A DNA stretch of 64,000 bases, from positions 1 through 64,000 of the forward strand of contig CAKZUE010000007.1 of the NCBI GenBank assembly GCA_937920635.1, given 5' to 3'. Numbering within the stretch: position 1 is the first letter of the stretch; every line of letters starts with the position of its first letter. This DNA is from an uncultured Bryobacteraceae bacterium (GTDB lineage: Bacteria > Acidobacteriota > Terriglobia > Bryobacterales > Bryobacteraceae). Both the position numbers and the translations under genes were made by a program. The notes under the pieces are model-generated. The model ran no database searches. It was not told the DNA's origin and saw only the letters and a program-made list of their open reading frames with translations. Positions 9,309 to 16,514 of the stretch are shown in pieces.

Positions 9309-9870
9309 CCGCCGCGCCGCCGGCGGCATCGACGTCCTCCTGGCTCTCATCGAACGCAACGCCCGCGCAGGCGTCGACTGGATCCAGATCCGCGAGAAAG
9401 ATCTCGACGCCCGCTCCCTCGCCGCTCTCGTCCAGGAAGCCCTCCTCCGCTGCTCCGGGGCGAAAGTCATCGTCAACTCCCGCGCCGATGTCGCCCTCGC
9501 CTGCGGCGCTGCCGGTCTCCACCTGCCGGCCGATTCCCCGCCTCCCTCCGCCTGGCGCCCCATCTGTCCGCCCGGCTTCCTTATCGGCGTCTCCTGTCAT
9601 ACGGTCGAGGAACTCGTGGAAGCCGAACGGGGCGGCGCCGACTACGCCCTCTTCGCCCCAGTCTTCCGCCCGCTGTCCAAGGACGATCCCCGCGCCCCCC
9701 ACGGTCTCGAAGTCCTGCGCCGAGCCTGTTCCTCGGTCCGCATTCCTGTGCTCGCCCTCGGTGGCATCACCGCGGAGAATGCTGGCTCGTGCCTCGACGC
9801 CGGCGCCGCCGGCGTCGCCGGCATCACCCTGTTTCAATCAGCTCAAACTCCGTTTCATACGGTCGTTTGA
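9286..9870 (+). CDS. thiE: thiamine-phosphate synthase family protein (ThiE/TenI)
   Basis: 194 residues from an ATG inside the end of the FmdE-like gene. ThiE joins hydroxymethylpyrimidine pyrophosphate and thiazole phosphate to form thiamine phosphate. The TIM-barrel motifs are present: WIQIREKDLDARSL, VNSRADVAL, GLHLPADS, GVSCHTVEE, ADYALFAPVF and LALGGITAENA. The variant FAPVFRPLSKDDP in the phosphate loop and the short length leave open that it is a TenI-type thiazole tautomerase instead; the two are close relatives. The reading frame extends upstream but shows no domain there. Confidence 0.8.
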   Translation: MIRCHITDRRAAGGIDVLLALIERNARAGVDWIQIREKDLDARSLAALVQEALLRCSGAKVIVNSRADVALACGAAGLHLPADSPPPSAWRPICPPGFLIGVSCHTVEELVEAERGGADYALFAPVFRPLSKDDPRAPHGLEVLRRACSSVRIPVLALGGITAENAGSCLDAGAAGVAGITLFQSAQTPFHTVV

Positions 9871-9883
9871 AACGAACGTTCGT
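9863..9883. promoter_or_regulatory. two overlapping palindromes, possible repressor operator
   Basis: A 13-bp palindrome TCGTTTGAAACGA (single central base) overlaps a perfect 12-bp palindrome ACGAACGTTCGT. Together they fill the space between the end of thiE and the methyltransferase ATG, ten bases before it. The size and A/T-flanked GAACGTTC core resemble operators of TetR-family repressors. No TetR gene is in this window, so the binding protein is unknown. Position so close to the start would block transcription or initiation. Confidence 0.5.
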
Positions 9884-9892
9884 CTTAGTTTT

Positions 9893-10609
9893 ATGCACAC
9901 ACATCGCTTCACAGGCAGAGCGGAAAGTTACCGGAAAGGCCGGCCGCCTTATCCTGAGGCCGTCGTCGACGAGCTCGAACGCCAGGGGCTCGCGCCCGGC
10001 TCGCTCGTCGCCGACATCGGCGCCGGCGCCGGCGCCGCCGCGCTGCTGTTTCTCCGCCGCGGCTACCGTGTCATGGCCGTCGAACCCAACGCCGAGATGC
10101 GCGCTGCCGCTCTTAGCCTGGGCATCGACGCCCGCCCCGGCACGGGCGAAGATACCGGCCTGCCGGACTCATCCGTCGATCTCGTCCTCTGCGCCCAGGC
10201 CTTTCACTGGATGGACCAGCCCCGCGCCTGGGCCGAGTTCAACCGCATCGCCCGCCCCGGCGGCTTCATCGCCCTGCTGTGGAACAACCGCGTCCGCTCG
10301 GGCACGCCGTTCCTCGACGAACTCGAAGCTCTGCTCAACAGGCACTCCCTGGAGGATATCGCCTGGGCGGAACGCATGGAAAAGCGCCGCTGGCCCGGCA
10401 TGCACGAAGCCGTCTTCCCCCACGTCCATCGCCTCGATCTCGACGCCTTCCTCGCCCGCATCTCCTCGCTGTCCTGGATGCCCGCTCCCGGCGCGCCCGG
10501 ACACACGGAAATGATCGCCGCCCTGCGCGAGCTCTTCGCGAAGCATAACCACGGCGGCTTCGTCGAAATGCCCCACGAGTGCGCCCTCTATTGGACCCGC
10601 CGCGCCTGA
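9893..10609 (+). CDS. class I SAM-dependent methyltransferase
   Basis: 238 residues. The SAM-binding glycine motif is VADIGAGAGAAALLF, followed by an acidic end of strand 2 (VMAVEPNAEM), and the post-motif region LPDSSVDLVLCAQAFHWMD is typical of Methyltransf_11/25 enzymes related to ubiquinone/menaquinone and trans-aconitate methyltransferases. HTHRFTGRAESYRKGRP at the start is a common opening for this small-molecule group. The substrate cannot be read from sequence. It starts right after two overlapping palindromes and has no good Shine-Dalgarno. Confidence 0.85.
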   Translation: MHTHRFTGRAESYRKGRPPYPEAVVDELERQGLAPGSLVADIGAGAGAAALLFLRRGYRVMAVEPNAEMRAAALSLGIDARPGTGEDTGLPDSSVDLVLCAQAFHWMDQPRAWAEFNRIARPGGFIALLWNNRVRSGTPFLDELEALLNRHSLEDIAWAERMEKRRWPGMHEAVFPHVHRLDLDAFLARISSLSWMPAPGAPGHTEMIAALRELFAKHNHGGFVEMPHECALYWTRRA

Positions 10610-10624
10610 CCGCCCGGCCGCGTC

Positions 10625-11365
10625 TCAGCCGCGCGCGAGGTCCGGCCGCCACTCGGGCCGGCACATCTTTGCCAGGTAATGTTCTGGCAGCCGCCAGTAA
10701 GGCGGGCACGGCGCTTCCGGCAGTTCGTAGGCCAGCAGGCTGTTGGCCAGGATCTCTTCCGTCAGCGGCTTCACGTCCACCTGCCGCAGCTCCTGCTGCT
10801 GGAACTGGAAGCGTTGTTTGAGCTGTTGCATATAGTTGAGGTAATGCCGCTGCCAGCTCTCCGTCGTTTGCAGCGGCGGCACCAGCACGCGCACGCGCTT
10901 CTGCTCTTTCAGCCGGAACGCCGCCGCCGCCACCGCCGGGATCTGATCGGTGTCGCCGCTCAGCACATACGCCGTGTCGAAGTTGCCCGCCACGCCGTCC
11001 AGCAGCATCTCGACGGCGATGTTGACGTCGGTCTCTTTCTCCTGCCGCAGCGCTCCCGCCTCGGTGCGGTAGTAGCCGAACAGCGGCTTCAGACCCGGTA
11101 TCGTTGAAGCCGCGCGCAGCCATAACTCATACCGCTCATGTTCGTCCGGGCGCGCCTCCACGCCCTCTGTCACCGGCGCCGTGAAATAGCGGATCAGCAG
11201 CAGCCTCGTGTCCGGCTCGAGAAAATGGCGCTCGATCAGCGCCCGAAAATCGCACCACACCAGCCCGGACAGCGAAAACCCCCGCTGCGGCTCGCCCGCC
11301 TTGAAGTGATTGCGGACGCCGTAATAGAAGTTGAAGCCGTCGATGTAGAGCGCCGCCCGCCGCAT
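10625..11365 (-). CDS. NYN (PIN-like) domain protein
   Basis: 246 residues. NYN domains are PIN-fold, metal-dependent RNases. Acidic positions expected for metal binding are present: D9 in LYIDGFNFYYG, an acidic/hydrophilic centre in KETDVNIAVEML, and LSGDTDQIPAV. The C-terminal third (about residues 175-246) has Gln-rich and Trp/Pro-rich segments and no recognised domain. It follows two Gfo/Idh/MocA genes on the same strand with a 7-bp gap, so it is probably at the end of that operon, although a link between sugar dehydrogenases and an RNase is not obvious. Confidence 0.82.
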   Translation of the reverse strand: MRRAALYIDGFNFYYGVRNHFKAGEPQRGFSLSGLVWCDFRALIERHFLEPDTRLLLIRYFTAPVTEGVEARPDEHERYELWLRAASTIPGLKPLFGYYRTEAGALRQEKETDVNIAVEMLLDGVAGNFDTAYVLSGDTDQIPAVAAAAFRLKEQKRVRVLVPPLQTTESWQRHYLNYMQQLKQRFQFQQQELRQVDVKPLTEEILANSLLAYELPEAPCPPYWRLPEHYLAKMCRPEWRPDLARG

Positions 11366-11372
11366 CGCCGGC

Positions 11373-12629
11373 TCACCCCGCAGTCATCGACTCCGCATCC
11401 CACGTGCAGATGCGGCCTTCGGAATAGCTCGTGTTGCACAGCAGCGCCGGTCCGGCGGCGCGGAAGCCGAACACCGCGTCCTCGAAGTGCGGCTTGCGCG
11501 TGCGCACCGCCTGGATGAAATTCGCCATGTGGCGCCGGTGCGCGTCTTCGCCGGAGACGAACCGAGTCTCGCCCGCGGCATCCAGCGTCTGCGCCGTCAC
11601 CTTCACCGGCGGATACTTCTTGCGGTACTCGCGCAGGTACTGTTCCTGCACCGCTTTCGGGAACGTGTCGATGATGTAGCCCGGCTCGCGCTCTTTCGGA
11701 TGCCGCTGGAGCGTCACCGTGCGCACGTCGGTCGTCAGCGTGCCCTCGTTGCCGATGAAGCGGAAGCCGAAATCCTCCTGCGGCTTCGAGCTCTTGAAAT
11801 TCACCCGCAGCAGGAAGGTGAATTCAGGATGCGAAGCCGTCTTCGGATAATCGATCACGGCGTACTGCGCGTCCGGCGTCTCGCGTCCGTCGCGCCAGTA
11901 GCGGATGCCGCCCGTCGAGTAGATCCGCACCGGCCCCAGCGCGCCCGTCGCCGTGTGCAGCCCGGTCAGCAGGTGCACGTACAGGTCGCCCGCGATCGCG
12001 GTGCCGTAGTCGAGATAATTGCGCCACCGGAACAGCCGGATCGGCTCGAACGGACGCTTGGGCGCGTGCCCGAGGAAGCCGTCCCAGTCCACGTTCGCAG
12101 GCGACGCATCGGGCGGAATCGAGTACTGCCACGCGCCCATCGCCGTGTTGCGGTCGAGCCACGCCTCCACCATGTTCAGCTCGCCGATCGCGCCCGCGCG
12201 GATCATCTCGGCGATCTTGTGGAAGCTGAGCGCCGAGGCATACTGGCTTCCCACCTGGAAGATGCGCCCGCTCTTGCGGTGGGCTTCGACCACCTGCCTG
12301 CCTTCCTCGATCTTCTGTACCATCGGCTTCTCGCAGTAAACGTCCTTGCCCGCCGCCAGAGCGTCGATCGAGATGCGCGCGTGCCAGTGGTCCGGCGTCG
12401 CGATAATCACCGCGTCGACGTCCTGGCGCGACAGCACCTCGCGGTAATCGCGCGTGGTGAAGATGCCCGGATACGTCTCCTGCATCTTTTTCAGCCGCGC
12501 GTCGTAGATGTCGGCAGCCGCCACCACGCGCACGCCGTCGTTGAGCAGCGCATCGCGCACGTCGCCCTGCCCCATGCCGCCGGAGCCGATCAATGCGATC
12601 TGAATCGTGTCGTTCGCCGAGTATGCCAT
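11373..12629 (-). CDS. Gfo/Idh/MocA-family oxidoreductase, no signal peptide
   Basis: 418 residues. The N-terminal Rossmann domain opens IQIALIGSGGMGQGDVRDAL, and the family E-K-P motif is intact in VYCEKPMVQ, with the catalytic-type Lys. The C-terminal alpha/beta domain has GELNMVEAW and HLLTGLH (His in the usual place). Members oxidise or reduce sugars and sugar-like alcohols with NAD(P). It is a close tandem paralogue of the upstream gene (shared DYREV, DAVIIATPDHWHARI, WRNYLDYGT), but has lost the Tat leader and should be cytoplasmic. Nine bases separate the two genes. Confidence 0.9.
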   Translation of the reverse strand: MAYSANDTIQIALIGSGGMGQGDVRDALLNDGVRVVAAADIYDARLKKMQETYPGIFTTRDYREVLSRQDVDAVIIATPDHWHARISIDALAAGKDVYCEKPMVQKIEEGRQVVEAHRKSGRIFQVGSQYASALSFHKIAEMIRAGAIGELNMVEAWLDRNTAMGAWQYSIPPDASPANVDWDGFLGHAPKRPFEPIRLFRWRNYLDYGTAIAGDLYVHLLTGLHTATGALGPVRIYSTGGIRYWRDGRETPDAQYAVIDYPKTASHPEFTFLLRVNFKSSKPQEDFGFRFIGNEGTLTTDVRTVTLQRHPKEREPGYIIDTFPKAVQEQYLREYRKKYPPVKVTAQTLDAAGETRFVSGEDAHRRHMANFIQAVRTRKPHFEDAVFGFRAAGPALLCNTSYSEGRICTWDAESMTAG

Positions 12630-12638
12630 CGCCGCCTC

Positions 12639-13976
12639 CTACGCCTTCGCCTTCAGGTTCACCGGATCCCATTGCACGGTCTTGCCGCCGAAATAGCTCG
12701 TATTGCTGAGCACGGCGGGCGCCGCGGCGCGGAAGCCGAACACCGCGTCCTCAGTCAGCGGCTGCCGCGTGCGCACCGCCTGGAAGAAGTTGACATGGTG
12801 CTCGTATTGGTCGCTGTAGCCGCGCGGGGGCAGCCAGCGCTCTTCTTTCGCCGCGTCCATATTGGCCGTTGTCGCCTCGCGCGGCGGATATTTCTTGCGG
12901 TGCTCGGCGAGGATCTTTTTCTGCGTCTCGCTGTCGAACGCGCCCGCGCTCGTGCCCGGATCGCGCTCGGGCGGCGGCTGGATCAGGGTCACGCCGCGGT
13001 CAATGACCAGCACGCCCTCGCTGCCGGTGAAGCGGAAGCCCGAGCTTTCGCCCGCGCCGTTGACGAAGTTCACCCGCAGCGCCAGGTTGAACGCCGGGTG
13101 CGATTTCGCCTTCTCGTAGTCGTACAACCCCACCATCACGTCGGGCACGTCGCGCCCGTCTTTCCAGTACCGCAGCCCGCCAGCGGCGAAGATCCGCGCG
13201 GGTCCGAGCGAATCAAGCACAAAGTGCAGCCCGCTGAACAGGTGCACGAACAGGTCGCCCGCCACGCCCGTGCCGTAATCCTGATAATTGCGCCAGCGGA
13301 ACAAGCGCACCGCGTCAAACGGCCGCTTGGGCGCATGGCCGAGGAAGCGGTCCCAGTCCACCGTCTGCGGCGAGGCGTCCGGCGGAATCGGATACTGCCA
13401 CGCGCCGAGCGAGGAGTTGCGGTCCCACCAAGCCTCCACCATGTTCAGCTCGCCGATCGCGCCCGCCAGGTACAGCTCGCGCGCCTTGGCGTAGACGGCG
13501 CTGGAGACGCGCTGGCTGCCCACCTGCACGATGCGGCTGGTGCGGCGCGCGGCTTCGATCACCGGCAGCCCTTCTTCCACGCGCTGCACCATCGGCTTCT
13601 GGATGTAGACGTCCTTGCCCGCCTCCATCGCGTCGATGGCGATGCGCGCGTGCCAGTGATCGGGCGTGGCGATGATGACCGCGTCGACGTCCTTGCGCGC
13701 GATCACTTCGCGGTAGTCGCGTGTGACGAAAACGTCCTTGCCCCAGACTTCCTGCGCGCGCGTGAGACGCCCCTGGTAGATGTCGGCGACGGCCACCAGC
13801 TTCGTGCCGGGCACGCTGACGGCGGTCTGCGTATCGCCGTAGCCCATGATGCCGAGGCCGATCGTGGCAAACTGAATACGGTCATTCGGCGACCGGCCGG
13901 CCTGCTGCGCCGCCGCAGGCAGGGCCGACGCGGTGACTGCGGTTGTTTTCAGGAAATGACGCCGCGTGGATGGCAT
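12639..13976 (-). CDS. Gfo/Idh/MocA-family oxidoreductase, Tat-exported
   Basis: 445 residues with a Tat-type leader (STRRHFLKTTAVTASALPAAA), so it should be exported folded with bound NAD(P). Rossmann motif: FATIGLGIMGYGDT. The usual E-K-P triplet is changed to Q-K-P in VYIQKPMVQRVEE while the catalytic-type Lys remains. The C-terminal domain retains GELNMVEAWWDRN and HLFSGLH. Export of these dehydrogenases is common in acidobacteria and planctomycetes. First gene of a probable three-gene operon with its paralogue and the NYN protein; divergent from the PAP2-type gene. Confidence 0.9.
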   Translation of the reverse strand: MPSTRRHFLKTTAVTASALPAAAQQAGRSPNDRIQFATIGLGIMGYGDTQTAVSVPGTKLVAVADIYQGRLTRAQEVWGKDVFVTRDYREVIARKDVDAVIIATPDHWHARIAIDAMEAGKDVYIQKPMVQRVEEGLPVIEAARRTSRIVQVGSQRVSSAVYAKARELYLAGAIGELNMVEAWWDRNSSLGAWQYPIPPDASPQTVDWDRFLGHAPKRPFDAVRLFRWRNYQDYGTGVAGDLFVHLFSGLHFVLDSLGPARIFAAGGLRYWKDGRDVPDVMVGLYDYEKAKSHPAFNLALRVNFVNGAGESSGFRFTGSEGVLVIDRGVTLIQPPPERDPGTSAGAFDSETQKKILAEHRKKYPPREATTANMDAAKEERWLPPRGYSDQYEHHVNFFQAVRTRQPLTEDAVFGFRAAAPAVLSNTSYFGGKTVQWDPVNLKAKA

Positions 13977-14013
13977 GACTCCATTCTATCGGCGGCGGCA
14001 GGCAGCGGAACGG

Positions 14014-14859
14014 ATGCCGGAATTTCGCAGGAGCGAGTGGATCTGCCTCGCCTATTTCACCTACACGGCCATGGTGGCGGCGCTGCGGCCGCTCGCCACA
14101 GGCGTGCGGCTCGAGGTGTGGGCCGCCGACCTCGCCGTCTGGTCCGCGCTCTGGTTTCTCGCTTCGCGCCGCGCCGCGCAGAGCGAGCCGCTCCGTGTTC
14201 TGCGCGACTGGCTGCCGCTGGCTCTGATTTTGCTCGCCTACAGGCAGATGGGCTGGATGGCGCTGCCGCACGACAACCGGAATTTCGAAAATGCGTGGAT
14301 CGGTCTGGACCGAGTGCTGCTGCTGGAGTGGGGATTGAAGCGCGCCATCGAATCGCTGGGGCCGCTCTTGCCCAACGTGCTCGAGCTCTCCTATCTGCTC
14401 GTGTACGTCATGCCCGTGGCGGCTACGGCGGTGTTCTATGCTTTCGGTGCGCGCCAGCGGCTGGATGACGCCTATGGGATCATTTTGTCGGCCACGCTGA
14501 CCACATACGCGCTGTATCCATATTTCCCGAGCGAGCCGCCGCGCTCCGTGTTTCCGCTCGACGACCTGCCGGTGATGAGCGCGCTGCGCGCGTTCAATCT
14601 GAAAATTCTGGGCGCGTACGGCATCCACATGAGCGTCTTTCCCAGCGGCCATGCGGCGGCGGCTTTCGCCTGCGCCTTCGCCGTGCGGCGCCTGCTTCCC
14701 GAGCGCCGCGCGGCGGGACGCGTGTTTCTGCTGATGGCTGTGCTGATTGCGGTGGCGACGGTGTATGGGCGGTACCATTTCGCCATCGACACGATCGCCG
14801 GCCTGGGGATGGCGCTGGCGGCTTCGTGGGTGCATCGGGCTGCATTTCGATGGCCGTGA
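14014..14859 (+). CDS. PAP2-type membrane phosphatase
   Basis: 281 residues with about six hydrophobic segments. The PAP2 signature appears as VFPSGHAAAAF followed by YGRYHFAIDTIAG, giving the catalytic His pair and Asp. These enzymes dephosphorylate lipids such as phosphatidate or undecaprenyl pyrophosphate, or act as inositol-phosphoceramide-synthase-like transferases (the EPPRSVFP stretch resembles the latter group). The chosen ATG (MPEFRRSEW) has a GGCAGCGGAACGG leader. An in-frame ATG 48 bases upstream would overlap the divergent dehydrogenase start. A two-hairpin element lies 25 bases after its stop. Confidence 0.85.
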   Translation: MPEFRRSEWICLAYFTYTAMVAALRPLATGVRLEVWAADLAVWSALWFLASRRAAQSEPLRVLRDWLPLALILLAYRQMGWMALPHDNRNFENAWIGLDRVLLLEWGLKRAIESLGPLLPNVLELSYLLVYVMPVAATAVFYAFGARQRLDDAYGIILSATLTTYALYPYFPSEPPRSVFPLDDLPVMSALRAFNLKILGAYGIHMSVFPSGHAAAAFACAFAVRRLLPERRAAGRVFLLMAVLIAVATVYGRYHFAIDTIAGLGMALAASWVHRAAFRWP

Positions 14860-14884
14860 AGCGGCTCGAGGGCGTTCAACAGAG

Positions 14885-14934
14885 CTGTGGCTGAAGGGCG
14901 CCAGAGCGCCCGCAGAGAGCGGCCCCAAGGGGCG
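14885..14934 (+). repeat. two-hairpin dispersed element, family H, copy 1
   Basis: Fifty bases containing hairpin 1 (GGGCGC, 4-base loop CAGA, GCGCCC) and hairpin 2 (GCCCC, AA, GGGGC). The other copy is 63852-63901 and aligns without gaps at 39 of 50 positions. All differences sit in loops or linkers except one C-G to T-A exchange that preserves pairing in hairpin 2. It lies just after the stop codon of the PAP2-type gene. Confidence 0.75.
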
Positions 14935-14938
14935 TTTT
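14922..14938 (+). terminator. possible intrinsic terminator of the PAP2-type gene
   Basis: The second hairpin of the family-H element (GCCCC AA GGGGC) is followed by G and four T's. The stem is GC-rich but only five pairs and the T-run is short, so it would be a weak intrinsic terminator. The copy at the right end of the window lacks a T-run at this place, so termination is not clearly the element's shared role. Confidence 0.4.
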
Positions 14939-14973
14939 GACGCGCGCACGCCGCGCGGGCGACCGCTTACTCC

Positions 14974-15002
14974 GGCCGGAATTGCCGCCGGCAATTCCGG
15001 CC
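14974..15002. repeat. perfect 13-bp inverted repeat (strong stem-loop)
   Basis: The arms GGCCGGAATTGCC and GGCAATTCCGGCC pair perfectly around a three-base GCC loop. It is followed closely by two direct copies of CGTGCGCGGCAC. It sits in the 278-bp gap between the PAP2-type gene and the next exported protein, which has no gene of its own. No T-run follows on either strand, so it is not an ordinary terminator; a REP-like element or mRNA structure is possible. Confidence 0.7.
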
Positions 15003-15137
15003 TTCGTGCGCGGCACAGAACCAAACCTCGTGCGCGGCACGGAAGCACGCCCTGTGCGCAACGGGCGCGCACCGCACGCTGTATGCTGGGAATACTTCAG
15101 GAAGCCGAATGCCGATTGCGACGGGGGGACACCGCGC

Positions 15138-16514
15138 TTGTTGCTACTGGCTGCATTCACGATAATCCTGGCCTGGCCCGAGCCTTCGCCGGAAGCCGTG
15201 CGGCGTGCTGCGGAACTGGGCGCGGCGGTGCTCGTCGTGCCGCAAGCAGCGAAGGCGCCGGAAGTGCCGCAAGGCATCGAAGTGGTGGCCGCCGTGCCGT
15301 CGGATGCACGGGCCATTGGCGCCGCGAGAACCGCGGGCTTCCACGGCGTGATGATCGAGGCGCCGGAGACGGAAGCCGCGCTGCGCCCGCTGCTGCAGCA
15401 GCACGGCGCGTTTGTCCGCTTTGTGGCGCTCAAGCCCGCGCAGGCTCACTGGGATGTGAGCCCGGCGCTGGCGGCGGTGCGCGCCGGGCAGTGGCCGGGA
15501 CTGATGGCGCTGGGCGGCGAAGCGGGCGCGACCGAACAGCCATGGATCAACGCCAACCTGCACTTCTTCGCGTGGCTCGAGGGGTTCTTCCCGCAGCGCG
15601 CGCCGGTGCTCGACTACGAGCCGCCGGCGGAGAGCCTGCAATACGAAGGCGCCGAGATCGCGCTGGCGGAGGCGTGGGCGTTCGGCGGCGCGGTTGTGCT
15701 CAGGCTTCCGACGGCATACCGTGAAGGTCTCGCCAGAGACGACGCGCGGGCGCGCGCGGCGTGGGGGCGGCTGCGCGAGGTGGCGGCATTTCTCCGCCAA
15801 AGAGGGCAGGGCATGCGGCAATCCGCTTCTTCGCTGGCGGTGCTCGTCCCGCAGTGGGATGAAGAGTTCGAAGAAATCCTGAACTTGGCGTGGCGGCAGC
15901 AGCTCTCGCCGCGCGCCATTCCGTCCGACAGGTTTGCCGCGCCGCACGGGCTGCGCATGGCCGTTGCAGCCAACCACACGCCGCCGGAAAGCACGCAGCC
16001 GCGGCTGCGCGAGTTTGTCACCGCCGGCGGTCATGTGCTGGTCACGCCCGAGCCCGGTGAACCGCTAAAAGCGTGGTGGGGCGGCGTAAAGCCGCTTAGC
16101 AAAGAGGGCGGAATGGAGACGTACCGGATCGGGCGCGGCACGGTTCGCGTGATGGAAGAGCCGGCGCTCGATCCCTTCGTCTTTGCGCTCGATCTGAGGG
16201 AACAGCTTGGAATGGACAATCCGCTGGGGCGCGGGCTGCACGGGCTGGACGTGCGCCTGTGGAATGCGTCTGCGGTGTTGCCCGCGCTGCGGCGGCAGAA
16301 GGACGGCGAGCTCGCGGTAGTGCTGATCGGTTACGGGCGCTGGGTCGACCACGATTTTCTGGCCGGGGCGCGCGGGCAATTCCGTTCGGCTCGCCTGGAG
16401 CAGCCGGGATCGTCGGCGCCGGTGAAGCTGATGCCCCGCGGAGGCCGTGTAGAATGGGATCAGCCTGGGCTTCACCGGATCGCCGTCATCACGCTCGAGG
16501 AGGCTGTGCGATGA
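15138..16514 (+). CDS. exported protein of unknown function
   Basis: 458 residues from a TTG start preceded by a GGGGGGA ribosome site; the first residues LLLLAAFTIILAW make a signal peptide. The reading frame is open further upstream, but that part is the repeat-rich gap and looks non-coding. The middle of the protein has alternating strand/helix segments (EAPETEAALRPLLQQ, ALAEAWAFGGAVVLRLP) that would suit a TIM-barrel or glycosidase-like fold; the C-terminal third is beta-rich. No family was recognised. It overlaps the following DUF362 gene by four bases (ATGA), so the two products are probably made together. Confidence 0.7.
   Translation: MLLLAAFTIILAWPEPSPEAVRRAAELGAAVLVVPQAAKAPEVPQGIEVVAAVPSDARAIGAARTAGFHGVMIEAPETEAALRPLLQQHGAFVRFVALKPAQAHWDVSPALAAVRAGQWPGLMALGGEAGATEQPWINANLHFFAWLEGFFPQRAPVLDYEPPAESLQYEGAEIALAEAWAFGGAVVLRLPTAYREGLARDDARARAAWGRLREVAAFLRQRGQGMRQSASSLAVLVPQWDEEFEEILNLAWRQQLSPRAIPSDRFAAPHGLRMAVAANHTPPESTQPRLREFVTAGGHVLVTPEPGEPLKAWWGGVKPLSKEGGMETYRIGRGTVRVMEEPALDPFVFALDLREQLGMDNPLGRGLHGLDVRLWNASAVLPALRRQKDGELAVVLIGYGRWVDHDFLAGARGQFRSARLEQPGSSAPVKLMPRGGRVEWDQPGLHRIAVITLEEAVR

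Noticed and set aside
11487-14468. 993-codon plus-strand open frame across the two Gfo/Idh/MocA genes
   Set aside because: Antisense of two well-supported dehydrogenases; Arg/His/Val-rich composition typical of shadow frames.
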